The notes under the pieces: model-generated
Database searches by the model: none
What the model saw: only the letters and a program-made list of their open reading frames with translations
What the model was told of the DNA's origin: nothing
In this document: piece by piece, positions 1 to 13,100 of the stretch
Layout of the letters: each line of letters opens with the position of its first letter
How positions within the stretch are numbered: the first letter of the stretch is position 1
Translations under genes and position numbers: made by a program
Assembly (NCBI GenBank): GCA_037783415.1
Contig: JAZGTN010000094.1
Coordinates: 3,534,001 to 3,598,000, forward strand
Source: Leptasterias polaris
Lineage: Eukaryota; Echinodermata; Asteroidea; Forcipulatida; Asteriidae
Reading direction: 5' to 3'
Length of the DNA stretch: 64,000 bases

Positions 1-1664
1 CCAACTGCTTCAGTAATTTAACAATTTAATAAACAACATATATTTAACAGAAACGACATGTATAACATATCTGTTTAAGATGTGTATGTTGGCTCAGAAT
101 AAAAATTACCTGCGGCAAATGTTCCCATCCGTCAACAGAGATCGTTTGAACGCAAATATCTAGAGGATGTACCGAGGGATTTTGTTTAAACTTCCAGGAA
201 CGAAAGATCAATTCCTAAATATTACGTTAATGGAAAAAAATCAGAGGATGACCGATAATTTTTTTCACATTATGTCGATATTTGTAGCCATTTTAGGGGA
301 GACGTTTTGTAACGAAATTCCCACCTAGACCCATTCATACACGTTAGCCACTGCAATAAACCAACGGAAGATTTTCGGTAATATTTTTACGCATTTATTT
401 GAAAACTAAGCACCTCAACAATTGAAAATACTCTTCCAATATACACTGTTATGTTTTCAGTGCTGTTAAAGAGCAAATTTTTACGGAATACATGGATTTC
501 TTTTTGTTTTTTAATGGTCAACACCTCTTTTTAAAATGGAGTGTACCCAAACTGCGAACGCAAATGATTGCGCAACACCCCTTCCGCCCCCCCCCTCCCC
601 CACTGGTTTTATTGTATATTATCTACATTTAATTAGGATGAAAACAATCAAAAAACGGTTCCAAAAACCAAAGGTATACTTTGCCTTTAAGTCAGAGTTC
701 CAATTTTGGGGCTCTCAGAAAAATTTGCGCAATTATTTTTTTAGCAGCCAGAAGAAAAGCCTATTCCATATGTAGGTCAGCCCTTGGACTCAATAAAATG
801 TTCCCGCTTTTTCCCAAGGGTCAAATACGGTATATACCATACATGTACCTGTATTGAACTGATGAAAAAACAAAGATAGCTCCATTGTGATTAATGTTCA
901 ACATATCTCGGACTGTATCAGAACTAAAAGATAGAGCTCTCCCTAATTATTTTTCTCATTTATGAAATACACCCTTCCCTCAACAAATTTTTATACAAGA
1001 TTTTACACAAAGGAATTGTGATCCTCCTTCATGATAGGGCCCTTAACAATAATCTCTACCAAGGCTTTGGTTGGGTTTTTTAAAACTATTTATTTGCATT
1101 ACCAATTTGCTTACCTTGGGAAATTTCTGTGGAAGTAGCTTTTTCCTGGAGGAAAAAACTCCTCAATGTGCGATATCTTGGGGAAGTTACAGGCTACAGA
1201 AAGTGTTTTTATACAAAACAATATATTGGTATATATTTATATTAATATTAAACATGCAATGGATGGAGATTAGGTTTAACTTTCTCTAGGATTATTCTGG
1301 TTTTTTTATTTCCTGTGAATTTGCTTCTTAATGTAAATACAAGAAGAGCCATAATAGTTGAAGCAAGACAGACCAGAACCAACACTTTGACCTAAAATAG
1401 AGCACTGTAAAATAGTATTATACCTTTGATATACAGTTATGCAACTGCAGCTTGTTTTATAAAGAACAAAGAAAGTGCCAGGCACAGCAGGACTTTATAC
1501 TCTATTTTTTTAATTTTTGATCGCACAGCTGAGAAAACAAAATGGAAAACTTTCATGAAAACATATCTTCAAAAATTCATCAACAAAAAGGGACATTTCA
1601 TAATAGCTACACTCCAGCATTTCTTAGATTTGTTAAAGAAGGAAAAATCAAGAGGAACATAGAC
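1..1664. other. AT-rich non-coding DNA
   Basis: No splice-linked exon, repeat array or recognisable protein similarity was seen. The short open frames here (up to about 79 codons) have no coding features beyond lacking stops. Confidence 0.5.
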
Positions 1665-1670
1665 CTTCTG

Positions 1671-1782
1671 TCGATTTCACCAAAGTCCTAGGCAGTGCTA
1701 AGAGATAGGACTAGTCTTAAGTTAGGACGAGTTACTCGTCCTAACTCGAGATAGGATTAATCCTAGCGTTTCGTGAAATCGG
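1671..1782. mobile_element. Small hairpin MITE with tcgatttcac ends
   Basis: The ends read tcgatttcac and gtgaaatcgg, and the centre is a perfect 12-bp-arm palindrome (1721-1745) with a one-base loop. CTTCTG flanks both sides (1665-1670 and 1783-1788) and is the likely target duplication, although the exact border is uncertain. The ends resemble the gtcgatttcac elements at 55781 and 62131. Confidence 0.6.
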
Positions 1783-2109
1783 CTTCTGGAATACTCTAGA
1801 GAATCCGGATTGGTTAACAAGGTGCTCTCGCCAGCGCCACATATTAATCAGTCATTGTTTCAGTAAGATTTGAAGTTTTGCTTGGTGTAACAAAAATGTG
1901 ATTTATCTGGATTTTTCTTGATTTCAGAATGTTCTCCTAGAGCCTTCAAATTTCCTTGAAAAAAAAGTTGAGCAATCACCAAAGGGAGAAATTTATAGCC
2001 CACATTGTGTCCAAACCTGTGGTTTTGTATTTCTGCTGATGCGCAGAGTTTTTTAAACCTCCTGAATTGTAACATCTGAGAGGTTCTGGGTCTAGAATAA
2101 GGGGAGCCC

Positions 2110-2342
2110 TAGACTTGTAGACAAGTTGTTAATGTTTGTCGCGGTGATTGTCGAGTTGCGTGGTGGTATCGTAATAAAGACTGCTCTCGCGAGATCACTG
2201 CTCTCGCGCGAAGCTGCTGGCTGACGACGTGACCAGTCATGAGAGCAGTAGTCTCGCGCAAAGTGGCCCTCTCGCGAGATATTGCGAGAGAGCCGTTTTG
2301 CTATCACTGCGACAGACATTTAACGACTTGTCCACACGTCTA
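2110..2342. mobile_element. Long-TIR MITE (TAGACTTGT family) with 9-bp target duplication
   Basis: This 233-bp element is almost entirely inverted repeat, from tagacttgtagacaag to cttgtccacacgtcta, with CTCTCGCGAGA-type inner palindromes. The flanks are GGGGAGCCC (2101-2109) and GGGGAACCC (2343-2351), a 9-bp duplication with one change. A 9-bp duplication and long TIRs fit a Mutator-like origin. Its arms match those of the 2.3-kb element at 52369-54695. Confidence 0.75.
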
Positions 2343-2351
2343 GGGGAACCC

Positions 2352-3235
2352 AGGCCAACAAGCCGTGTTTCAGGAATTTTCACATTCAACAAACCTCATC
2401 CCTGATATATAAAAGGTAAAATAGTTTGCAAGCCTCTAATGGCTACTACAATGTGTATTATTTTTTAGATGACTTAAGTAAAGGACAGAGGGCACTGTTT
2501 GGATTGACCATTATTTTGTTTGAATTTCACAGAGGTGTGCTGTGAACTCAAAGACAAAAGTACAGGATTGGCAACTGTGAAATATAAATTGATTGGTTAT
2601 TCTGAAAGCTCTAAAAGATTAAAAAGATCTTAAAGATCAGATTTTTGTAGGCTAAAATTCTTAAAACACATTTAATTGGTTTTCATTGTTTGTGTGCTCA
2701 TGTTTTACTGTTTTGTTCAGGTTTTGTTTAACGATAATAATTTAAAATATAAACAGCAAATCCATATGGACACAACAATAACAAATAATCAATTTCAATT
2801 GATGGGACTTTAGTGAAAATAATACTTTACACCATTTGCCGTATTGATTGTCTATATATCATAAAGGTTTACATTGAATGTACATAAAATCAGAAATAAC
2901 ATCAAAGGTAACTAGAATAATATAACACAAGTTTTGTTGGTTTTAAAGAGCTTAAGAAGTTAATGAACAAGTTAAATAAATAAGAAGGTCTTTACGTTGA
3001 TTTTGTTTTTTAAGAAAGTTTCTTTAATCATAACCTGTGTGTACATATAAATTGATGTAATAAATATTCTTTATACATTGTAAAAAGTTGTTTAATAGTT
3101 TCGCCATTTTTATTTGTGAGTGTTCCCCTTGTAACGCCACCATGCCCTTACTTTTGCCAGCCATCGTATTCGGCTGTAAACTTTACCCAGTTGCTATTTC
3201 TACATCCAAGCCCTATTGTAGGTCTCTTCCTTTGT
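2352..3235. other. AT-rich non-coding DNA
   Basis: Nothing recognisable in this stretch. Confidence 0.5.
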
Positions 3236-3400
3236 TGTGTGTCGTGGCCAAGTTCTGATGCTTGAATCATCACAGTGTGGGTTCGAATCCTGGTCATGAA
3301 ACTTGTGTCCTTGAGCAAGGCACTTAACCATAATTGCTTCTCTTAACCAGGTGTATAAATGGGAACCTGAGACAGTATTGTGTAAGATTTACCCCGTAGC
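3236..3400 (+). mobile_element. tRNA-derived SINE fragment
   Basis: gtgtcgtggcca followed by gttcgaatcc (B box, 3281-3290) is a tRNA-like head. The tail, ttgagcaaggcacttaacc then aattgcttctcttaacc, is shared with the copies at 59771 and 56880. The A box is degraded. The right end is approximate. Confidence 0.65.
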
Positions 3401-4061
3401 ATTCAAGCAGCTTGGTCTGACGAGTCCGGCTCTGACATGAACATGAGTTTGTAAACCAATGCACACAAAAAAATAATTTAAAAAACAAAAGGTTATTATC
3501 TGCGGAGCTGTGATTTATAACTAAAGTCGTAAAAATCATCAACATAGTGAATCCGGGTTCAACGAAAGTACCGCTTGGGTGGCTGAGTGGGTTGTAGTGA
3601 AAGTACCTTTTATTTAAGATCCTCAATTTGCAACCCCTGCCCCCCCCCCCCCCCCACCCCCCAACGAAAATAGTTTGGATGTTATTCATTAATGTACAAA
3701 TAAAAAGTTATTCCTTTCAGAAAAAGTTCACACCTATACTCATGTTAAGGGAAAGAGTGGAAATAAATAATGAAAAATAAGGCCTTACAAAAATAAAAAT
3801 TACATTTTGTTTTAAAGTTTTTTAAAAGGTTTGTGTTGTCTTTCACGGGACACCGTAATACGAACTTTTAGTAGACTGCATGCAACCCCTGACCTCTTCA
3901 TCATAAAGTGACGTCTGGGTACCGTGAAGGAATTTCTTGCATAACGTTATCGCACAGTAAACAACGTGTGAACACACATGACACAACGGTCCGCTCTCTA
4001 GCTCAAGCTGCTCTAACTAAAAAAGTGTTTTAAAACCTGAAAATATCGGCAATTCTTGAAG
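3401..4061. other. Upstream region of gene 1
   Basis: Contains a 16-base C run (3640-3655) and the TGACGTC site at 3909. No TATA box or start site could be assigned. Confidence 0.35.
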
Positions 4062-4172
4062 ATGTCAGACAAAAAGCAGATAACATTGCCTTCCATAAGT
4101 TCGCTGACTGATGTTCCGACGGGGCTGCGGTATCTGGCGTTGCCGGAAGGAATACTGGAGGTTGCCGAAGTG
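4062..4172 (+). CDS. Gene 1 coding exon 1
   Basis: Codes residues 1-37 (MSDKKQITLPS... to ...EVAEV) and ends at a GTAAAG donor at 4173 in phase 0. It carries the cytosolic N-terminus and the PEGIL motif that leads into the first membrane segment. A TGACGTC (CRE-like) site lies at 3909, about 150 bp upstream; its relevance is unknown. Confidence 0.8.
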
Positions 4173-7100
4173 GTAAAGACTAAAATAATTTTAACTTAAG
4201 TTTTTATAAAGTTTGAATGCGAAAATGTGCGGCACGGGACTCCCCCTATTGCTGGCCTAAGTATTTCCACTCCGTAGTTCTAGGACTCGGGAGTAATAAC
4301 TAAGTACAGCAGCCCTGCAGTGGCAGGACGCCTCTACTACACCTTTACTCTAGGTTTGTTCCGCTATGCTATCATCACTTAGCTAGCCCCATTTATAGTG
4401 CCAATACTCTGGACTTCCTCCGATCCTTGGCCCTACGCCCATGTACCTCCAGAAGGTGGGATAATTTTTCGAATATCAACTCACGTTTTTATGCCGAGAT
4501 TTTTTCCCCAGTTGTCACTCATTGTATCCGATTTGTGAAAAGCACATTAAAACGCCATTGTGCGGCAACCTCGTTTTGGTGTAATTTTGAAGAAATTCTG
4601 AGACGTTACTGCCACCGATTTGACTGCCCGGCATCCATTTTGTTGATCGGTTGATTTCAACAGGGGGAGCCCTGCGCTAGGGCATGCTGGGATAGGCAGG
4701 GGAACATCTCCCATGCCCTAGCGCGCGAAAGGGTCCCTTGCCTATCCCATAATGCCCTAGCGAAGGGTGCCACCTGTTGAAATCAACCGATCAACAAAAT
4801 GGATGCCGGGCAGTCAAATCTTTGGCAGTATACGTCTCAGAATTTCTTCAAAATTACACCAAAACGAGGTTGCACAATGGCGTTTTAATGTGCTTTTCAC
4901 AAATCGGATACAATGAGTGACAACTGGGGAAAAAATCTCGACATAAAAACGTGAGTTGATATTCGAAAAATTATCCCAACTTCTGGAGGTACATGGGCGT
5001 AGGGCCAAGGATCGGAGGAAGTCCAGAGTATTGGCACTAGTATAAATGGGGCTACACTTAGCTTGCTTAGGCTAGGGGGGAGATAGCGGAACAAACCTCA
5101 ACTCAAGCATGTCAAGTGAACTGAAATGTTGTCTGATAGTACTAGCGCCATCTTTTGAATTAACTTCCTATTTAACTTCCTTCAGTAGTTTACCGTATGG
5201 GGTAGTTGCAAATGCGATAATGGTATGTAACCCCCATCCTCCCGAGGGATTGAGGGTATACGATTATCAATGTACATGTACGTATGGGGGGGGGGGACAC
5301 TCATTATGATCACTGCCTATTTTATCATTCATGCAGGAATCCGCTATAAAACACTTTACTTTGTTTCTTCTCCGTCCTTCCTTGGGTGCACAAACTATTT
5401 TTTTAGGGGTGTCACCCTTTTTATGCTTGAAATAGTTTCAAGGTTAAAGTTTGTAACATTGTGTAATGTGATCAACCATTAGGGTTTTTAATTTGCAGAT
5501 CCAAATCGGATGCCTTTTTGAGGTTTGATATCTTATAAATAAAAGGAAAATGTCTTTTGTTTTTGTCAATTCTGTGACTCTTTATGTAGACAAAGCAATT
5601 GCATCTGTGTATTTTTGTAGGTTATTTTAATAATTAATTAGGCAGCCAGTTTAAAGAGACGACCAGTACAAATAAAAGTGCTGGTAGCTGACAAATAAGA
5701 CAAGTAGTGCACCACTGAGCATTCTGTAAAAATACTATTCAATCCACATTTGACTCATTAAATTTGTAATATCTTGTTTGCAATTAACAAGATACCTCTT
5801 CAAGAGTCAAGGTTTTTGGGGGTGCATGTTTTGAGTGTCTAAACTCTGTGCACAAATTTGTCAGCGATTTAAATGTTTGCCAACTTTTCATGCTCTTTTT
5901 GTCAATCGAATAATTATAATTTCAAAATTTGCGAGTTACTTAATATGGTAATGCCTTCATTTGTTTTTGTTTTTTGTTTTTGTTTTTTGTTTTTTTAGTC
6001 CATGATTTAATTTAAATAGTTATTTTTGCTCAAGAATTTGTAAATAGAATTTGCAGAAAGTGCAAAAATGACAAACGGACAAGAAATTTAAGTCACAGTT
6101 TACAAAAATATATTTTCAACTGAAGTCTTAGAGTCATATGCTCGCAAACTACAAATAAAAAGAGGACTGACTTTGTATTTCAGTTGAAATTATTAAAAAA
6201 AGGTCTTTATGATGAGAAAATGATGAGAAAATTATAAAATCTGGTCAAGTCCCATATAATTTTTATTCACATTTAACGTTTGGTTTCCAAGATTGTTTTA
6301 ACAATTCTTCCAAAAATCAATGTCCTCACAGTGTTCATGTCACCCCTTGTGTTCATAGGTTTACAATGAAAGATTGGGAAATGAATGGATGGAGCTCCGG
6401 TATCCATTCAATTTTGAAGTAGGCATTATCAACTGGGTTAAATCCGGCTTCAGCTGGGGGTAAGATTTTGGACTGTTGGACTGTGATTCTAGTCACAACA
6501 ACACTGAAATATCCAGCGTATCAAATCAAATAAGCATGTCTTTGGTTGTTGCCAGGGGTTATTATTTAATTAGCATCTAGCCTAAAGAGAAGACTTGTAC
6601 TAAGGTACTTCTTGGTGTCTGTTTGTAAAACTGGTATTGAACAAGCAGATTTTTTAATACAGTTTAGATGAAAATTGTGCATTTTTTAATTGAAGTGTTG
6701 TGAACCATGAGCCGTGACATTGTATTCGCTTTAACAAAAGAACAAGACCAGGTCATATTTGTTTGGTAAATGAAGCTGAAAGTTTTGACAGGAAGTTTAA
6801 ACAACCATATAAACCTCCATGCCCGAATACAATTTTTTTTGTATTTGTTGTTTTCCCCTTTGCATGGGCTATAATGGTCATTGATGAAGAAGCGATCTGG
6901 TTGTTTGTCTGGCCACAAGTTGTCCTTGCTCTATGGGCAAACATACCTAAAAGAAATATGGGAAAAAAAACCTCTTCACAAATTGCCATATGGCGTAAAA
7001 AAAAAAACCTCTTCACAAATTGCCATACTGTAATATGGCTTATCTGCAGTCAATGTAGGCAGGATCCTCCACTCGAGGTTAAGGCCACTTGAAAACCTGA

Positions 7101-10100
7101 CTACATGTACCGTGTAAAAACTAGCTACCCACGGACTTCCTTTATTCCAGGAAATATTAGTGAAATGATAGGCACATACATGTATATTTTGAAGGAGTCA
7201 GTGGGCAGCCCAGGCACGTTGGTTTAATATTATTCATTTGTATTGATTCTTATGTGGTTGATAGAAACAGCTGCAGCTCCTTAAGGTGTTTGTAATCTAA
7301 GAATCGTACTAGAGAACGTGTAGGGAAACTCTGCTCTATAATCTTCCATTCAGACCATTTTCTTTAACATTTTTGCTTTTGCAGGGTATACTTGTTAAAT
7401 TGCAGGGTACCCTTGTTTTTACACATCTTTTTACATGGCTATGTAACGGCATCCCTGAAATTTCATCTTTGACAGGGCAAGGCCGTTTCCTGTTTGCAAA
7501 GTGCACTTCTCATTGGAAAATGTCTGTGGGAAACTTTGGAGGGGGCACCAAGGCCAATACTAGGGGCAACGGAGGCAATGGCCTCTGTGGCCTCCGTTTA
7601 ATCCAGGCCTGTTATGGAACTGAAATATATTGCCAGTAAACTGAATTTATGAAGCACCAAACTGCCAAGTGATGAAAAAGATGAATGCGTTAAAAAGTAA
7701 GAAAGATATTGGGGAAGAGGGGTAACAATCTACAACTTTGTGAAAAGGTTGGTCCTGAGTTGAGAGCAATCTTTTTTAAAGGATTCTAAAAGATGGCTGA
7801 AAGTCGATTATGAGTTGGGCAATACCTGTTTCCAAACCAAAATTCAAACAGATTAAAACATGAGATTGTAAAGATTAAAAGGATTCCAAGGATTCTGTAC
7901 CATTCAGAGGTGAGTCCGCACTTTTGTTATACTATTTTGGGTTGCCACTTTATTTGAGAAAGACTCTGCCAGTGCCAGGGGAGGGAGGCTATAAAAAAAA
8001 AAATGTGTTAATTCAATAGTAATTTTTGTTGGTAAGCAGTTTGCAATCAGCTAATTCCTTGTTTTTCTTTTCTTCATTTTTTACTTTTAATATAACAAAA
8101 AAGTAACAGAGGATTCTTATTGCATCAAATTGCCAAAGGTCACAGGCTGAAATAATCCATAAATCTTTACAATCTCATGTTGTAATCTGTTCAAATTTTG
8201 ATATGTATTGCACAACTAATAATTGAAACTCAGGTGGCGTATTTTAGTATCCTTCAAACAATAGCTTTCAAGTCAAGACCAATCTTTTCAAAAGTTTCCC
8301 ATTCAACTTGGAATTTAATTATAAAAGGAAACAAATACAAATACAGTCAACAATGCTTGTCAAGTAGGACCAATTGCTCTGCAGGATCTGCAGGACCAAG
8401 TTTCATAAGCATTAAATTAAGCTAAGCACAAAACATTTGTGCTAACCATTAAGGGTTACCAGCCAAAGCACTACATCATTCAATTACCATTTCTGACCGG
8501 TTTCCTGTTAATTTTGGCTTTGCTGAAAACTTATAAGCAACATTTTCTGCTTAAGCAGCTCTATGAAATTGGGCCCAGCTGGGTGGCTTGAGAAATTCGG
8601 AAAGGGTTTTGAAAAGAGCCATGCATTCCAAATGAGACTATCGGTGTACTCTGCCAAAAACCAACGATAACACACCTTTGAGTTTTTGTGAGCTGTTTCA
8701 ATTACTCTGAGATTTTTGATAAGACTGAAGCCTGTTAACAGTCTGATGAAAATTACAGTCTCTAAACAAGTATTGATTGCTTTGACCAATGATTAGACCA
8801 TGAACCATATTCCAGTACAGCTACATTGTATCCATAAGGCAAACATTTAGTTAATATCGACTTTAAAGTTTCCACAGTTAAGTCTGAGTAGATTGCTTGG
8901 ATATTAAAGGTGCTAAATCATGTGAGGTTATGAATAAAATGTTTTAAACCATCTTGTGCAATCATGGCATGGATGGTGATTGTCAGTTTTAAACTAAAAA
9001 GGGAGCCAGACTAGAAACCCCTCAAGCCTCCGTTTGGTTACGCTTGTTTGAATAGAAGGAACAAATTCAAGATGGCTGCTTTATGATTAAGTGTCTGCTC
9101 CATTGTAAGGATTATAGGCTCGTATGATTCGAAAATAACCTTGTTGAAAGGCAGGGTGTACTTTTGGTAATTGTCAAAGACCAGTATCCTCACTTGGTGT
9201 TTCCGAGTATATCCATTAAAATAACAAACCTGTAACAATTTTGGCTCTATTGGTCATTGAAGTTGCAAGAAAATATTAAAAGAAAAAAACACTCTTGTTG
9301 CATAGAATTGTGTGTTTTCAGATGCCTGAGAAAGGCTTCATGCCTGAAGCCTTTCTCAGATTTAAAATTGTAAGTGACAAATTAAGTCACCTCTTTCTCT
9401 AAAACTACATTATTTTTAAGGATATATAATTTATAACAATGTTTTATAATATCAACAGCTCTCCAGTGCTCTGTACCAAGTAAGTTTTTATGGTCATTAA
9501 CTTTTGGAGTTAATTACCAAAGGTAAACCCTCCCTTTTATAAGAAAACTTTGATAAAATTTTATAATAAGAAAACTTGGAGACAAGAAGGCATCTTGTCT
9601 TCTCTCCCAGACTGACATGCACTCCAGGGCCCTCTCTATAATCATGTCGAGCTAATAGGCCTATATAATAGAGCAACTGTACAAACGTGAACATGGTAAT
9701 GTATAAATGCATTTACGTGTCAAACACATACCCATCCATAGGTACAATAAACACAGACAAAAACTGTTCATGAAAACATCTCATGTTGCCAGAAGCTTTG
9801 CACAATGATTTGCGTGACCCTGTGGTGACCTTTGACAGAAACCTATGAACAGGATTAACTTTTGCTTGATAGACTTGCCAGTTGCTATGTGCTTCCTTTT
9901 CAGTATAATGTTACAAACAAAAGTTTCTCTGTTAGAGATTGGTTACTAGAACTAAAAAATAACTAGTTTTTTAAATGGAGTTACTGAATGGTTCCCAAAT
10001 AAGTTGGTCTGATAATTCACAGAGGCAATTGCTTCCGTACACCACGTCATTGTTTTGCTAATCCTGGCCATTGGCCATCCTTGTTTGCTACCTGGCGAGC

Positions 10101-13100
10101 GTGTTTAATGTACAAGATATGTTGCGCCTTATGCGGCGGTGCGCCTTATCTGTTAACGTTAGAATCTTATTTTGGTAATTTGATGGTACTGCGCCTTATA
10201 CGCTGAGCGCTGTCAATGCAGGAAATTTTGGTATAACCCCGTTTTGGTTTGGGTTTTTTACCTTTTGGCTTATGTTTGTTTAATCCTATGCTATGAGACT
10301 TTTGTTTATTGTGAGTTTGTACCTACATGAATAATTCCTGTGATTCATCTTGAAATGATCCAGAAGAACTGAAAATTGTTATCTCTCATAGAGGTACCCT
10401 TTATAAAAAAAGAATACTGCCATGCACTATGGACTCTCCCAAGGATTATTTAAAACTGGGGGGGGGGGGAGATTCTGGACCCAAATTTTGGGGCATTTTG
10501 CCTAAGCACACTGAAATGAAACAAGGGGCACTGAATGATTTTTACTTGGTATTTATCTTGGGGGGGGGAGGGGGAATGTATCAGCGGCAATTGGGTCATA
10601 TGAGCACACTTTGCGTTTATCCGCCCGATAGACTAGCTTGTGCATTGGGAGAACTGGCATTATATTTTGCTGGCAATATATTCTGCTTTTGGCAAGACCT
10701 GTAATAAAAAACATACTAAAAAAGATAAGGGTTTAATTAACCTTTCTTGCCCAAAGCAGTCAGTAAAGCGAGTGAAAGTGCAAGTTCTGAATTCAGGGGG
10801 CGTCCAAATTAATGGCTTCACCAGTGGCTCTGGCTGGAATGTGTAAATGTCCCCTTTTATATGCCGTCATTGCAGCCAACTGCCATAGCCGTAGCGAAAG
10901 TCACTTGCTTCGGACGCGGCCTCAATGTCTGAAACCACCATATTGTGAAGCAACTCATTAACATTTCTTTTGTCTCCCATGGTCCTTTGATCTTTGACCT
11001 GCAGGTCACCCTCGTTATAGCCTTTGTATGCGTGACTGCAGTTCCAGACAAGTCTCCAGACGAGTCTTCCTACTGGCACTACCAGGCAGCCTCTGCTGGC
11101 TTTGCTCTGGTTACAAGTCTCCTCATCATCGGGTACATGACAGGGATTGTACACAAGATCAAGATTCCATGGAGTGTCCTGGTAAGGGGATATAAATCCA
11201 AACTTCATGTAGCCCCCCCCCCCCCCCCCCCCCCCCCAACTGGCCCTAAACCTTCATAAAACTTTGTATGGTTTTCCTGGAACCAGACAAATTTTACAAT
11301 CCAGAAACGGGCCCCTAAATGGGCCCCTAAATTGCATATGGGAAAAAAGAATCTGATTTTCATGTTTACCCTTAACACCAATCCGATGTAGGGTGACTGT
11401 AGTTTGGTGTACCGATCAGGAAGAAAGAACAGTAATCTTCTCTACTTTTGTTGATATTTTGTTTTCATCTCTCGTAGGAGATTGTTTACTGTGCTGCGGC
11501 TTGCCTCCTGTTGCTCACCACTGGTGCACACATCGTTGCTAACACGTTCGGCAATGCCGTACTTGTTATCTCTGCAGTAAGTTATTCATTCTCATTATCA
11601 AGGTTCCCGGCATTTTATGTAATCCTTCTTGATTTTGCCATAAGAGGCAAACTTTTTTCCTTCTTTTGGGGGACGGCGGGGTAGTTGTTGGGTGTCCCAT
11701 AGGTTTCTTTCTTGAGGTGTCTTCTTTCTTTCTTCCTTCCTTGCATTTTGTAATTTCTTGAATAAAGATGAGAGTTGGCAGACACCGAGTAGTGGGTACA
11801 TGTTTGGGTTGAACTCTCCCCCCCCCCCCCCACTTTCACCTTGCCTCTGTTAATACTTCACGTGTATACAAAAATCAATGGCAGGCTCTTGCCCTTTTTT
11901 TGAATGTCGGTGTTACACCATTATCGATGAAAAGAACTTCTGCAATTTTCGTTTACAATATCTGCCTGTCATTATTTTATGCTTGAAAAACTCTGCAGGC
12001 GAAAGCATCTCCCAGGCTAATTAAAACTGTATACACAAAGAGAACTGCCAGATACTAATAATGGAGTAATTTGGGTACGAGTGACTGCATTAATTGCCTT
12101 GTCAATCAGAGATCTTGTCAAGTTCTGCGGGCAAAATTATTTCCCGGGCTCAGGATTCTCACCATGCTGAAGCTAGTATATCAGGCTGATATGTGCGAAT
12201 TGCGTGACTTTACATGCGAATTGTGGCAGGCATGCAAACAATTTTGGGAGGTTGGGGGATCGACTTCAGATCAAAAGTTATAAAGACCCGAACCCAGGCT
12301 GGTCGTCGACCATTGGTTGATTACTGTGGTCGACCATTTGGAACCAGCCTCAGGACCATGGTTTCTTCTGTGGTCCCGATAGCCTCGTGCCATGCTAACA
12401 TGTGTAAAGCACAGAAGGGAACCAGTGACACTAAAGTGAAAAGGCGGAAGAGGGCAATGTACAATTACCAAAAGTATACCCTGCCTTTCAACAAGGTTAT
12501 TTTCAAATCCTACAAGCATATCCCTACATGGAGCAGACACTTAATCATAAAGCGGCCATCTTGATTTTGTTCATTCTACTCGAACAAATCATTTAGAATG
12601 CCCCAGATTGTATGTAAAACCAAAGATAAGCACCAAGTGAAAAACATTCCAAGGACCTTGTTTCAATTGAGCTTGCTGAGGGCAAACTGCCAAATGGGTT
12701 TAGAATGCCCCATAGTTTGGAGAAATTCTGTACATAGAGGGAGCCCCGCGAAACTAATAATGGAGTAATTTGTGTAAAAGTGACTTCATTACTTACCTAC
12801 CTTGTCAATCAGATTTGATAATTAAGAATAAAGCACGTCTATCAAAATTAATTTGCCACTCAGATTAAGGGGAGATGTTTGATATTAACGGAAGTAGCTT
12901 CAATTATTTATCAAAGGTTGCCTGGGCCGCTTTGTAATTAATAGATATTAAATCTTCAACTTTGTTATTGTATCCGCTCTGTTGATGTAACTTCACTTCT
13001 ATTTCTAGCAGCTAATAACAGGCGACGTCAAACCCTCCCCGCGCTCACTCATTCACAACTACATTTGGCTTTGAAGTAAAAGGCGTACTACAGAAAATTG

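Noticed and set aside
3324..3689. 121-codon minus-strand frame
   Set aside because: Runs through a G-run and SINE sequence with no splice or domain support.
4427..5008. Near-identical 64-75 codon open frames (MALRPCTSR...) on both strands
   Set aside because: They are mirror images within the 750-bp palindrome; no splice context or domain, so not genes.
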